The notes under the pieces were generated by a model. The model saw only the letters and a program-made list of their open reading frames with translations, was not told the DNA's origin and made no database searches. Positions 41,113 through 49,963 of a stretch of 64,000 nt of DNA are shown piece by piece (the stretch's first letter is position 1; each line of letters begins with the position of its first letter). The stretch is from NCBI RefSeq assembly GCF_047228825.1, contig NZ_JBFEGN010000004.1, positions 1 through 64,000 on the forward strand, read 5' to 3'. The DNA is from Siminovitchia sp047228825 (GTDB taxonomy: Bacteria > Bacillota > Bacilli > Bacillales > Bacillaceae_C). Both the position numbers and the translations under genes were made by a program.

Positions 41113-42573
41113 ATGCAAAACTTTGAAACGATGACGAAAAGCTATATGAACGGAGAGTGGGTGGAAGGAAACAGCGGAAGAACGTATCAAAATGTGAATC
41201 CCTACGATGATTCATTGATTGCGGAAATAAAAATAGCTTCCAAGGCACAATTGCAGGATGTTTTTAACATTGCCGGGAACGCACAGAAAAGCTGGGCCCG
41301 GTCATCCGTCGAAGAACGCAGGCAAGTGATTGAAAAAGCCATGGAGTATATGAATGAACATAAAGAGGAAATTGTCCGGCTGATCAGCAGGGAAACTGGC
41401 GGAACGATCTTAAAGGCAAATGTCGAACATCATCTCGCAATGGAAGTGATGGCGGAGGCGCTCAATTACGTGCATGAAGTAGGAACTGTAAGGGAAGTTC
41501 CCGGTGGGCCGGAAGGCAAAATCAATAAAATTTATCGTCTGCCCCTGGGCGTCATTTCGTCGATTTCGCCGTTTAACTTCCCGGTTAATTTGTCGCTCAG
41601 AACGATCGTTCCGGCCATCGCGCTTGGAAATGCGGTTGTCCATAAGCCGGATATCCAGGTGGGTCTGGCTGGCGGCGTCGTGCTGGCCAAAGCCTTTGAA
41701 TATGCAGGGGTTCCGGCCGGTGTGTTCAACATGGTGCTGACCGATATTGAAGAAATCGGGGATGAGCTGCTCACCAATCCGATCACCCAGCTCATCAGCT
41801 TTACAGGTTCAACTGCCGTTGGCCGCCATATCGGCTCCATTGCGGGAGGAAATCTGAAGCGGGTTGCCCTGGAGTTGGGCGGAAACAGCCCCTTTGTCGT
41901 CCTGTCGGATGCTGACGTGGACCAGGCAGTGAATGCGGCGATCTTCGGTAAATATATACACCAGGGCCAAATTTGCATGATTATTAACCGAATCATCGTC
42001 CACAAAGATAAATACGACGAGTTTGTGGAAAAATTTGCAGCCAGGACGAAGGAGCTGCCGTGCGGGGACCCACAAGATCCTAAAACGGTCATTGGGCCGC
42101 TTATTAATAAGCAGCAATTGAGAAAAGCGGCAGGCTACGTGAAGTTGGCCAAAAAAGAAGGAGCCAGGACAGTCCTGGAAGGTAAAATAGAAGGCAACGT
42201 AATGAGTCCTTATATATTTGCCGATGTAAAAAATGACAGCGAAATTGCCCAGACGGAATTATTCGGTCCTATTGCCCTGATCATCAAAGCAGAAACAGAT
42301 GATGAAGCGATTAAAATAGCCGGAGAAACGGATCACGGATTAAGCTCTGCCATTTTTACAAGTGATTTGGAAAAAGGGGAACGGTATGCGCTGCAGCTGG
42401 ATGCCGGTATGACCCACATCAACGACCAGACCGTAAATGATGCGCCCAACATTCCGTTTGGCGGGACAAAAGCGAGCGGACTGGGCCGATTCGGCAACCC
42501 GTGGGTCGTGGATGAATTCACGACAACAAAATGGGTTTCCGTGCAGACGAAAGCGAGAGAATTTGCTTTTTAA
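41113..42573 (+). CDS. Aldehyde dehydrogenase (benzaldehyde/vanillin type)
   Basis: A 486-residue NAD(P)-dependent aldehyde dehydrogenase. Marks include ISPFNFPVNLSLRTIVPAIA near residue 150, the catalytic Glu in VALELGGNSPFVVLSD near 252, the Cys in KYIHQGQICMIINRIIV near 287, and FGGTKASGLGRFG near 452. It is closest, by eye, to Bacillus YfmT-like vanillin/benzaldehyde dehydrogenases. The ATG at 41113 is spaced 8 bases from GGGGGAGG; one at 41107 is too close. It is a single-gene unit with its own promoter, a leader and a strong terminator, so it is regulated separately from the MFS gene. Its aldehyde is unknown. Confidence 0.9.
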   Translation: MQNFETMTKSYMNGEWVEGNSGRTYQNVNPYDDSLIAEIKIASKAQLQDVFNIAGNAQKSWARSSVEERRQVIEKAMEYMNEHKEEIVRLISRETGGTILKANVEHHLAMEVMAEALNYVHEVGTVREVPGGPEGKINKIYRLPLGVISSISPFNFPVNLSLRTIVPAIALGNAVVHKPDIQVGLAGGVVLAKAFEYAGVPAGVFNMVLTDIEEIGDELLTNPITQLISFTGSTAVGRHIGSIAGGNLKRVALELGGNSPFVVLSDADVDQAVNAAIFGKYIHQGQICMIINRIIVHKDKYDEFVEKFAARTKELPCGDPQDPKTVIGPLINKQQLRKAAGYVKLAKKEGARTVLEGKIEGNVMSPYIFADVKNDSEIAQTELFGPIALIIKAETDDEAIKIAGETDHGLSSAIFTSDLEKGERYALQLDAGMTHINDQTVNDAPNIPFGGTKASGLGRFGNPWVVDEFTTTKWVSVQTKAREFAF

Positions 42574-42607
42574 AAACCCCATAAAACAATAGTAGAAGTG
42601 AGGCTGT

Positions 42608-42715
42608 ATGAGTACCGAGTTTCCGGTTTTCCATGTTTCTCGTTTGCTTTTCCTTTGGATGGCAGCGTTATCCCGCAATATCCTGGAAGTGGCGACATCT
42701 GCCAGCAGCTTTTAG
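42608..42715 (+). CDS. Possible 35-residue peptide
   Basis: A short frame with a GTGAGG site ahead of its ATG, reading MSTEFPVFHVSRLLFLWMAA. It lies between the aldehyde dehydrogenase and the operon terminator. There is no other evidence that it is translated. Confidence 0.25.
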   Translation: MSTEFPVFHVSRLLFLWMAALSRNILEVATSASSF

Positions 42716-42728
42716 GGGAAAAAATGAC

Positions 42729-42777
42729 AAAAGCAGGTGAAGAAAACGCAGTGATGTTCTTCACCTGCTTTTTTTTT
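42729..42777 (+). terminator. Terminator of the aldehyde dehydrogenase unit
   Basis: AAAAGCAGGTGAAGA pairs exactly with TCTTCACCTGCTTTT across a 14-base loop, followed by more T. Confidence 0.9.
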
Positions 42778-43364
42778 AAAACTTTTATTCCGCATTGACT
42801 GGCAGTAATACCTCAACTTTAAGTGGGGGATGAAAGAAAACCCCTACTGATTGAAGTTTTACTGATATGAACGAAAATATAAAGTTCTTCTACCACAAAA
42901 TTCCGCTAGACAATATTAAGCTGAGAGCAATCATTTATCTTTTTTTGCAGGATGATGGTGCTTTTTATCTGTTCTCTATTCATCGGATTTACAAACCGTT
43001 AAATTACACGGCACGAAGGCAAAAATCACTCTACGACGGTGAGCATACTAATATCCGTAGGTTTTCATGTTCCGTCTAAAGGAGCTTCCACCATCTTTAT
43101 GCGTGGGTCAGCATGTGTTTCCCAACTGTCACAAGTGAAACACGTAGGTTCTACTTTCCGGTTTTTTTCTTTGCCTTCTAGCCTGTACTTAATTCCCTTC
43201 TTAATCCTATTTTTATTTTTAGTATGTTCCTGTTTTTCAGATTTGTCCTGAGCCACAGCGAAGCTGCTTTAGCAAGGGGTAATGGTGGCGGACGCGTTCG
43301 AAGATCCTATTCTGTTTGTTTAAGATGCGGCGAAATTCTCTCTTTTCTTTGGCCTCTAATTCCA
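42778..43364. other. Degenerate stretch, no intact gene
   Basis: About 590 bases with only short frames on both strands. A cysteine pair in a minus-strand fragment (PTCFTCDSWETHADPRIK, near 43110-43160) hints at a zinc-ribbon remnant, possibly of a transposase, but I cannot name it. The segment separates a well-ended unit from a decayed rraA copy, as expected for an insertion or deletion scar. Confidence 0.4.
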
Positions 43365-43485
43365 CACCCTTCACTCTTTCAATTTTTCCGGAAAATGCCG
43401 GCTTTTTCCAAAAAGGCGAAAATCGATCTGCATATTTGCAGATGTTCTAAATGTCACATAAATCTGCTGTTTTAAATGTTGCCAA
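43365..43485 (-). pseudogene. Decayed N-terminal copy of the RraA-family gene
   Basis: On the minus strand, AGGAGG is followed by a TTG start at 43485 and ATFKTADLCDI, nearly identical to the first residues of the intact gene at 36437. A stop codon follows at once, the next residues resemble the FGKIE segment (FSGKIERVKG), and similarity then ends. Only the first quarter of the gene is left. It sits upstream of a lysR gene, like the intact copy. Confidence 0.7.
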
Positions 43486-43559
43486 TGAAAACATCCTCCT
43501 TGAAGAGCCGAAAATTTTCATAGACATGGAGAATCCATGTCACGTCTTTTTTAGGTATT

Positions 43560-44477
43560 TTAATGGGACTGCTGCATGAGTAAGCTTAAGCGGCTGTTTT
43601 TCGAGAAAGCTTCTAATTCTTTCATAAAAAGGTGTATTAGTGGGTTGTGGTTATTTTTGTTCCAAGCAATGATGAAATCCGTATCATCAATGGTTTCTTC
43701 CAGTTCCATAAATCTGAGAGTTGGAGAGGGTGCAGCAATTGTTCTGGGAAGCATGGAAATCCCCACACCTGCTTCAATCATGAGTAAGACCGTTTCGTAA
43801 CAAGAGCATTCTTGGACGATATTTGGAATATACCCGTATTTAGCAAATGTGTCGGTGATATGTCGATAGCCGTCCGGAGAAACTTTTTGACTAATAACAA
43901 TCATTGGTTCAGAGGATAAAGCGTGAATACTAATTTTTTCTTGTTTTGCAAGCGGGTGCTCTTTCGGCATGACAATATTAATAGGCATATTGGAAATTTT
44001 CCTCCATTTTAATTCTGGGAATTTTTCCATTGATACCCCTAATGTAAACCCTATATCCAAATCCCCATTTTTAATGAATGTATTTAAGAGTGCTCGTGTA
44101 TATTGTGTTAATTCGATTCCAATTTCGGGGAACTTTTTATTGAATTGGTGAATTAATTTTGGTAAGAAAGATCTTTCATGTCCTAAAAAACCAATTTTAA
44201 TTGTTCCCGATATACCCTTACCAGCAAGCCGGGCTTTTTTTAAGGCTCGTTCATAATGAGCTATAACGCCTCGAGCTTCTTTAAATAGATGGGTTCCGGC
44301 TGTTGTTAATTGGACGGACCGTTTATTTCTTACAAACAATTGAACACCTATAAGCTCTTCAAGATTGGAAATCTGCTTGCTAATTGCCGATTGGGCAACA
44401 AAATGTTCGGCGGCCGCATCCGTAAAGCTTAAGTTTTCCGCAACGGAAACAAAGTATCGCAATTGTTTCAGATCCAT
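43560..44477 (-). CDS. LysR-family regulator
   Basis: A 305-residue LysR regulator starting MDLKQLRYFVSVAENLSFTD, with SAISKQISNLEELIGVQLF as recognition region. The effector domain includes IKIGFLGHERSFLPKLI near residue 94, ELTQYTRALLNTFIKNGDLD near 123 and IEAGVGISMLPRTIAAP near 230, a layout seen in CatM/BenM- and CcpE-like aromatic or organic acid sensors. Its former partner may be the broken rraA copy downstream. Its present targets are unknown: the divergent neighbour is the quercetinase operon, 518 bases away. The start ATG lies after AGGAGC. Confidence 0.87.
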   Translation of the reverse strand: MDLKQLRYFVSVAENLSFTDAAAEHFVAQSAISKQISNLEELIGVQLFVRNKRSVQLTTAGTHLFKEARGVIAHYERALKKARLAGKGISGTIKIGFLGHERSFLPKLIHQFNKKFPEIGIELTQYTRALLNTFIKNGDLDIGFTLGVSMEKFPELKWRKISNMPINIVMPKEHPLAKQEKISIHALSSEPMIVISQKVSPDGYRHITDTFAKYGYIPNIVQECSCYETVLLMIEAGVGISMLPRTIAAPSPTLRFMELEETIDDTDFIIAWNKNNHNPLIHLFMKELEAFSKNSRLSLLMQQSH

Positions 44478-44614
44478 CGGGCAATAGCTCCTTTCAATAA
44501 AATTATAATAGAGTGAATTCGTTTTACCGAATTTTTTGAATATAAAAAGTATATTGCTGTAAACTCTTTTTTATATTTCTCTTACTAGCAATATTACCAT
44601 ATAATTGACGAAAT

Positions 44615-44628
44615 AGTAAGCGCTTGCC
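44615..44628. promoter_or_regulatory. cre-like box, distal
   Basis: AGTAAGCGCTTGCC, part of ATAGTAAGCGCTT that is repeated in the proximal box. It fits the AAGCGCTT core of CcpA sites with imperfect ends. Confidence 0.45.
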
Positions 44629-44928
44629 ACAGGACAATGAGGGAGATATGTGGGGGAGCAGTCCCATTAAAATGCAACAGGAATCTTGTTGCATTTAAAG
44701 CGAGAGAAATGAACGAGTGGGTCCAATTAATCGGAAATGCTATTGCACCTGTGTTAGTCGTTGCAATTGCAGCGGCCGCAAATTTCGAAAATATCGAGGT
44801 AATTATATAACTGGGACGTTGGGACAGTCCTCCTGTTACAGTGACAGAAAAAATATCTAAAAGGTATTACTGTTAACAATTTTTTGTATTTTAAACCAAG
44901 GACAAGCTGCTCTATAATAAGAATATAT

Positions 44929-44942
44929 AGTAAGCGCTTTCC
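44929..44942. promoter_or_regulatory. cre-like box, proximal
   Basis: AGTAAGCGCTTTCC, 54 bases ahead of the quercetinase start, close to the presumed promoter (a TATAAT is seen near 44913). Likely catabolite repression. Confidence 0.5.
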
Positions 44943-44995
44943 TTATTGGCAACCCGATAGTTTTGGAGTTTGAAACATTTAGAGGGGGAATAGAT

Positions 44996-46057
44996 ATGAG
45001 CCTTTTAGTGAACAAATTGCCTGATCAAAAAATACCTTATTTGATCAGAAGTGGTGAAGGTGATCGATACGTTTTCGGCAGGCAGCTTGCTACGATTATA
45101 GCTAATGGAACAAGTACGGAGAATTTAGTAGAGCTAGTGATTCTATCCGGGGGGAAAGGGGATGCATTTCCGGCTCATAAACATGCCAAGAGTCATGAGG
45201 GCATTTATGTGTTGCATGGCAAGCTGGAAGTAGTAATTGAAGATAAGAAATATCTGTTGACTGATGGAAACTATGCTTTTATTCCGGCAGGTACCGTCCA
45301 TGGTTATACGATGCAAAGCCATCGAACACAATTTTTGTCCGTTACTTCAAAAGGGGAAGTCTCCAGTCTTTATTCAGCAATCGGAAAGCCATATGACAAA
45401 TTTGTACATCCTCAAAAAGCGATAAATGAACTTTCCGGAGAGGATTTTGCAGCAGCGGCAAATGTGGCAGATGTTTCCTTTCTCTTTGATCACCAAGTGG
45501 ACGGAGCACCACAAATCGTCGAAAACGCTGTGGTCCCCGGAGATGTTTCACCATATGTCCTTGAAACAGGCGAAGGTGTCCGCCTGGTAACGGCAGACCA
45601 GCTTCACTCAGTCATCACTTCGCAGGCCAATACCAATTGTGATTTTATTACGGTAGTTACAGAAGGGCCAAAAGGGGAGAAAATTCCGGAACATTATCAT
45701 CAAAAGCATACAGAGTTCTTCTTCGCCCTTGAAGGTCAAGTAACTATATGGGCAAATGGAGAAGAAGTTGTCCTTCACCCTGGAGATTTTCTTCATTGTC
45801 CAGCCAATACGGTTCATGCTTATCGCTTTGATTCCCACTATACAAAAATGGTTGGCTTCTTGGCAACGGGCTTATTTGAACCATTTTTCCATACGCTTGG
45901 CGATGTGTATGAAGATCATATCTTCCCGGCAGAACCGTATGCATTCCGTTTTGATCGGGTCCTGGCTAATTTAGATAAGCTTGATTTAGTTCCACTTGGA
46001 GGACCTCCCGCTAAAGAGGAGCCAACAACAGATGATAAGGAGACCATTAATGGCTGA
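44996..46057 (+). CDS. qdoI: Quercetin 2,3-dioxygenase (bicupin)
   Basis: A 353-residue bicupin very like Bacillus QdoI/YxaG. It opens LPDQKIPYLIRSGEGDRYVFGRQ-like (core YLIRSGEGDRYVFGRQ), then has the first metal site HKHAKSHEG near residue 62 with a later TVHGY His, and the second site EHYHQKHTEFF near 222 with NTVHAY. It cleaves quercetin to a depside and carbon monoxide using a divalent metal. The ATG at 44996 follows AGAGGGGG; the frame extends upstream but QdoI begins here. Its end overlaps the esterase gene by 8 bases. About 20 extra C-terminal residues exceed the B. subtilis length. Two cre-like boxes lie upstream. Confidence 0.94.
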   Translation: MSLLVNKLPDQKIPYLIRSGEGDRYVFGRQLATIIANGTSTENLVELVILSGGKGDAFPAHKHAKSHEGIYVLHGKLEVVIEDKKYLLTDGNYAFIPAGTVHGYTMQSHRTQFLSVTSKGEVSSLYSAIGKPYDKFVHPQKAINELSGEDFAAAANVADVSFLFDHQVDGAPQIVENAVVPGDVSPYVLETGEGVRLVTADQLHSVITSQANTNCDFITVVTEGPKGEKIPEHYHQKHTEFFFALEGQVTIWANGEEVVLHPGDFLHCPANTVHAYRFDSHYTKMVGFLATGLFEPFFHTLGDVYEDHIFPAEPYAFRFDRVLANLDKLDLVPLGGPPAKEEPTTDDKETING

Positions 46058-47027
46058 AAATAGTCACCTATTAAAAAACAACACAAGTTACGAAATTGAC
46101 ATCATTTCTGATCTAGTTTATGCTTCCCCAAACGGAAGGGAGCTATTAGCAGATTTATATTTACCCAAAAATCGGAATAGACCTGTGCCTGTCATTATCT
46201 GGCTTCATGGGGGCGGGTGGCGATTTGGAGATCGTAAGTTAGGTCCCGATTTTTCAAAATACTTCGCAAGTTACGGTTATGCAATGGTGAGTATTGATTA
46301 CCGTTTAAGTGGTGAAGCAACCTTTCCAGCCCCAATCCATGATGTGAAAACAGCGATTAGATGGGTAAAATCTATCGCAGAGGAGTACGGGATTAATCGT
46401 AAAAAAATCGGCCTCTGGGGATCTTCGGCTGGCGGCCATCTCACTGCTTTTGCAGCAGCCACTGGTTCTAGTCTTTTTCTGGGTGAAACCCCCGAATACG
46501 AGGAATGGTCAAGTGAAGTACAGGCTGTAGCGGTTGGCTATGGACCTGTTGATTTTCTGAAAATTGATGAACAAAAGGGTGTAAATGGCATCATTGAAGG
46601 AGATCCGGAATCCGTGCAAATTTCAGCTGATAAAAAAAGCTCTGATCCGGATTCATTTGAGTCGTTATTTATAGGGGCACCAATCGAAACATGTCCTGAC
46701 CTTGTACGTAAAGCCAATCCGGTTACATATGTGAAACAGGGGCTGCCGCCATTTTTGATTATGCATGGTTTAAGCGATGTTGCCGTTCCGGCACAGCAAA
46801 GTGAATTGTTATATGAAGCCATGGTTGAGAAAGGGAATGATGTATCACTGTATTTGATTGAAGGCCTTGGGCATGGATTTTTTAATCGCACGAATTTGGA
46901 CGATGCGGGGCCGCGGTCGGTGAAATACCGTTCCTCTCATAATGGAATAGAAGTATCTGCTGAAGAAATTTCGTGCTTGATTTTTCATACAATCGAAGCA
47001 TTTTTTCGAAAAACATTCGAACGTTAA
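46050..47027 (+). CDS. Alpha/beta-hydrolase esterase, probably acting on the depside product
   Basis: A 325-residue cytoplasmic hydrolase of the BD-FAE/HSL-like group. It has an oxyanion loop IIWLHGGGWRFGDR near residue 50, nucleophile motif GLWGSSAGGHLTAFAAA near 130 (GxSxG), the acid in FLIMHGLSDVAVP near 238, and the His in EGLGHGFFNR near 273. The start ATG lies inside the end of qdoI with GATAAGGAG upstream, so the two are coupled. Quercetinase yields a protocatechuoyl-phloroglucinol-carboxylate ester, so hydrolysis of that depside is the natural next step. This is inference from operon structure. A terminator follows. Confidence 0.85.
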   Translation: MAENSHLLKNNTSYEIDIISDLVYASPNGRELLADLYLPKNRNRPVPVIIWLHGGGWRFGDRKLGPDFSKYFASYGYAMVSIDYRLSGEATFPAPIHDVKTAIRWVKSIAEEYGINRKKIGLWGSSAGGHLTAFAAATGSSLFLGETPEYEEWSSEVQAVAVGYGPVDFLKIDEQKGVNGIIEGDPESVQISADKKSSDPDSFESLFIGAPIETCPDLVRKANPVTYVKQGLPPFLIMHGLSDVAVPAQQSELLYEAMVEKGNDVSLYLIEGLGHGFFNRTNLDDAGPRSVKYRSSHNGIEVSAEEISCLIFHTIEAFFRKTFER

Positions 47028-47040
47028 TACCGCAAAAGAA

Positions 47041-47076
47041 GCGCTGGCAAACTGGACATTGCCGGCGTATTTTTTG
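47041..47076 (+). terminator. Terminator of the qdoI operon
   Basis: CGCTGGCAA pairs with TTGCCGGCG (one wobble), followed by TATTTTTT. Confidence 0.8.
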
Positions 47077-47313
47077 AACCGGGAAACTTTTTGACAGAAA
47101 TATTTTATAGTCTCCTTGAAACGTTTGTTCGTATTCGGATAATTGATTTAATATTCGGATTTAAATATTAATAAAGGCTGTCATAAAATAATGCTGAATA
47201 CTGCTGTATGTGAACCTATGGAATTTGGTGCCGCATCGCCGGATTATGACGGCCTGTGGAAAAAAACTGATTGCGTGGAAAGAGGTTACCGGTTTAAGCG
47301 TGAATTGTTGTGA

Positions 47314-47694
47314 AATATATTAAAAAAGGCAGAGAACGGGCATGCAGGAAGATCTCAATACGTATCGGCACTATTTTATTTCATTGAATCCATTTTGGAG
47401 CTTCCGGATCAATTTGCACGGAAACTAAGGGAAGACATCCAACCAATTGTTTCAAAGGAGGCGGCTCAGATGTTGCGTTCAGAGGAATTTATGAAATTGC
47501 CGACATTGGCGGACATGTGGGAGAAATGGAAAGAAGAAGGGAAGAAGGAAGGGATGGAAAAAGGAAGAATGGAGGAAAGACAACGCTTGGCAATCGAGCT
47601 TCTAAAGGAAAACTTTACAGACGAACAGGTGGCAAAACTGACCAAACTAAGTCTGGAAGAAGTTTTGGAATTAAAAGGACAATTACGAAACTGA
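47314..47694 (+). pseudogene. Rpn/PD-(D/E)XK transposase-like nuclease remnant, C-terminal part
   Basis: The open frame starts after a stop codon, without a start codon, and resembles the C-terminal third of Rpn-family (recombination-promoting nuclease, YhgA-like) proteins: KEAAQMLRSEEFMKLP, then WEKWKEEGKKEGMEKGRMEE and RLAIELLKENFTDEQVAKLT. The repeated EG-K-EG segment is typical of these tails. The catalytic N-terminal domain is missing; the upstream 47100-47310 stretch holds scattered, frameshifted pieces. It marks a scar between the flavonoid and gentisate genes. Confidence 0.65.
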
Positions 47695-47889
47695 GGAAAG
47701 AGAGGTTGTCTTTGTTTAATTGGACTGGTCTCTTTTTTTTTCAGGTACCACACATCCTGTAATTCTTGCGTTATTGTTTTCCGCCTGTTTATAGGAATAC
47801 AGGGAGTGCCAGTAAGAACAGAAAATTTTTAGTTTTGGTGCTTCCTTGTTCTTAACCCCAGATAGATTGAAAAATAAGAAAATGGATAA

Positions 47890-47917
47890 TTGACAATCGG
47901 AATATCCATGTTATTAT
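47890..47917 (+). promoter_or_regulatory. Sigma-A-type promoter of the first gentisate operon
   Basis: TTGACA and TATTAT are separated by 16 bases, with a possible operator directly after the -10 box. Confidence 0.65.
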
Positions 47918-47924
47918 CTATTTA

Positions 47925-47940
47925 GGTAACTAAGTTATCC
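47925..47940. promoter_or_regulatory. Candidate IclR-type operator A
   Basis: GGTAAC-TAA-GTTATCC, a loose dyad just downstream of the promoter. Related half-sites (GGTAAC N3 GTTCTC, read on the minus strand) occur at 58342-58356 before the second gentisate operon. Confidence 0.4.
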
Positions 47941-47967
47941 ATTTTGAAAAAATAAGGGGTGTTCCAC

Positions 47968-49086
47968 ATGGCGGAAAAAGCGGTGTTTACAAAAGAAGAG
48001 CTGGACAGGTACTATGAAAATATGAAAAAGGATCATCTTGGCCCATTATGGCATGATCTTGGCCACATGGTCACAAAAGAACCGGTACATGATGTCAAAC
48101 CGTATTTGTGGAAATGGAAAACAATCCGTGAATACGCAATTCAGTCTGGAAAAATGCTTGAGCCCGGCAAAGATGCAGAACGGCGGGTCGTTTATTTGCA
48201 AAATCCGAGTTTGCTGGAAAGAGGGCTCGTCGGTTATGGAACGCATACATTATATGCCGGCATTCAATTGCTCCTTCCCGGTGAAAGCGCTCCATCACAC
48301 CATCATTCGCAATCAGCCATTCGATTTATTATTGAAGGAGACGGGGCTTATACAGCAGTTAATGGACAAAAGATCTTCATGGAACGCGGGGATATGATAT
48401 TAACGCCGGCCTGGACATGGCATGAACATAAACATGAGGGCACCGAACCGATGTTTTGGCTGGACGGCCTGGATGTCGGCCTTGTGAGAACGCTTGCAGC
48501 TTCCTTCTTTGAGCCATATGAGGAAGAATCTTATCCTGAAATTCCACTTGAACATTATTCAGCCGAACAATTTTCCAAAGGCTCTTTTAAAAAGCTGAAT
48601 GAAACTGTCAAACCTGGCTACCCATCTCCAATATTCGGCTATAAGTTCGAACGGGTGAAATATTTGCTCAATGAAATGGATATGGAAGATTATGACGAAT
48701 ATGATGCATTCGCCATTGAATATATAAACCCGGCCACAGGGGGATCTGCGGATTCAAGGATTGGCACGATGATGCAAAAGCTCCCATCCGGCAAGCACAC
48801 AAAAGCCCATCGCCATGTTCACAGCGCCATTTACCACGTACTTGAGGGGAGCGGGTATACGGTTATTGACGGCCAAAAATTTGAATGGGAAAAAGGGGAC
48901 TTTTTCATTTTGCCGCCATGGAGTTATCATGAGCATGTCAATACTGGAGAAGGAGATGTATTTTTATTCTCATTTAATGATAAGCCGGTCATGGAAAAGC
49001 TTGAATTGGAATTCGGCGAGTCATACAAAGAAAACGGCGGACGGCAATCAGTTACATCCACATTTACGCCATACACGAATGCATAA
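47968..49086 (+). CDS. Gentisate 1,2-dioxygenase-like bicupin, copy 1
   Basis: A 372-residue bicupin. The first cupin near residue 100 has PGESAPSHHHSQSAIRFIIEG, of which APSHHHSQSAIRF is the iron site, with TWHEHKHEG closing it. The second near 270 has KAHRHVHSAIYHVLEGSG and WSYHEHVNTGEG. This matches gentisate and related (1-hydroxy-2-naphthoate, salicylate) dioxygenases, which open the ring between the carboxylated and hydroxylated carbons with Fe(II). The ATG at 47968 follows AAGGGGTG. It leads a four-gene operon with an FAH-family hydrolase, thioesterase and CoA ligase. A diverged paralogue is at 59832, so the two may differ in substrate. Confidence 0.9.
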   Translation: MAEKAVFTKEELDRYYENMKKDHLGPLWHDLGHMVTKEPVHDVKPYLWKWKTIREYAIQSGKMLEPGKDAERRVVYLQNPSLLERGLVGYGTHTLYAGIQLLLPGESAPSHHHSQSAIRFIIEGDGAYTAVNGQKIFMERGDMILTPAWTWHEHKHEGTEPMFWLDGLDVGLVRTLAASFFEPYEEESYPEIPLEHYSAEQFSKGSFKKLNETVKPGYPSPIFGYKFERVKYLLNEMDMEDYDEYDAFAIEYINPATGGSADSRIGTMMQKLPSGKHTKAHRHVHSAIYHVLEGSGYTVIDGQKFEWEKGDFFILPPWSYHEHVNTGEGDVFLFSFNDKPVMEKLELEFGESYKENGGRQSVTSTFTPYTNA

Positions 49087-49102
49087 GGGGGGATAGAGGT
49101 CT

Positions 49103-49963
49103 GTGAAAATTGCCATTTTTAATGAGGATTTACTGGGGGTAGTACAAGGTGATCAAGTCGTAGATGTCTCGGATGCAGCCGGATGGGATGCACATAACCC
49201 GGAAGCATCATTTCTTCACCTTGTGGAAAATTACTGCGATTTAAAAGAAAGAATTCAAAAGCAGGCAGAAACCGGAACATCCTATCCGTTATCTGACGTA
49301 TTTTTAAAGCCGCCTGTTCCAAGCACAAGAAAGATTTGGGCGGCACCAGTCAACTATAAAAGCCATCAAGAAGAAATGAACAAGATGTTTGACAATGCTC
49401 CCCGGACGATTGAGGAACTGAATTTATTTTTGAAGTCGCCCGAATCACTGTCAGGTCCGATGGATCCGATCATTCTTCCCTTCAAGGACAGGAGAACGGA
49501 TCATGAAGCGGAGCTTGGATACGTTGTCGGAAAAAAAGCGAAAAATGTGAAAGCGGGAGATGCCAAAGATTATATATTCGGCTATTTTGCTTTACTGGAT
49601 ATTTCCATCCGGGGCAGCGAAGAAAGGACGTGGCGAAAATCTTTCGATACGTTTACGCCGATCGGCCCCTGGATTGTGACGGCCGACGAAATAGAAAACC
49701 CGAACGATTTGCAGATGAAGCTCTGGGTGAATGACGCATTAAGGCAGGATGGCTCCACAAAGCATCTTATATATGATTGTTACAAATGTTTCGAAGTGGC
49801 TTGCCAAAATATGACGCTTCTTCCGGGGGATATTATTGCCACAGGAACGCCGGATGGGGTGGGGCCAATCGAAGCAGGGGACCGGGTGACCATTCAGATT
49901 GAACAAATTGGCCGGTTTACAGTAGATGTTAAGCATGCAGAAGAGGAGAAGAAACAGCAATGA
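49103..49963 (+). CDS. FAH-family hydrolase, copy 1 (fumarylpyruvate/maleylpyruvate hydrolase-like)
   Basis: A 286-residue fumarylacetoacetate-hydrolase-fold protein. The metal-binding acids are in RTDHEAELGYVVGKKAKNV near residue 135, and GDIIATGTPDGVGPIEAGD near 249 is the conserved C-terminal loop. It would hydrolyse the ring-opened gentisate product (maleyl- or fumarylpyruvate) to pyruvate and fumarate or maleate. GTG start after GGGGGGATAGAGG; 16 bases after the dioxygenase gene, and overlapping the thioesterase by 4. A longer paralogue sits at 58384 next to dioxygenase copy 2. The middle part (MFDNAPRTIEELNLFL) is unusual compared with copy 2. Confidence 0.88.
   Translation: MKIAIFNEDLLGVVQGDQVVDVSDAAGWDAHNPEASFLHLVENYCDLKERIQKQAETGTSYPLSDVFLKPPVPSTRKIWAAPVNYKSHQEEMNKMFDNAPRTIEELNLFLKSPESLSGPMDPIILPFKDRRTDHEAELGYVVGKKAKNVKAGDAKDYIFGYFALLDISIRGSEERTWRKSFDTFTPIGPWIVTADEIENPNDLQMKLWVNDALRQDGSTKHLIYDCYKCFEVACQNMTLLPGDIIATGTPDGVGPIEAGDRVTIQIEQIGRFTVDVKHAEEEKKQQ

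Larger units (their letters stand above)
44478..44995. other. Long regulatory gap before the quercetinase operon
   Basis: 518 bases with two cre-like boxes (44615-44628 and 44929-44942), a hairpin AAATGCAACA/TGTTGCATTT at about 44672-44697 without a T-run, and a 33-codon frame at 44709-44810 (MNEWVQLIGNAIAPVLVVAI) with a weak ribosome site that may be a leader peptide or a gene remnant. No Bacillus LmrA/QdoR-type operator was recognised. Confidence 0.5.
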
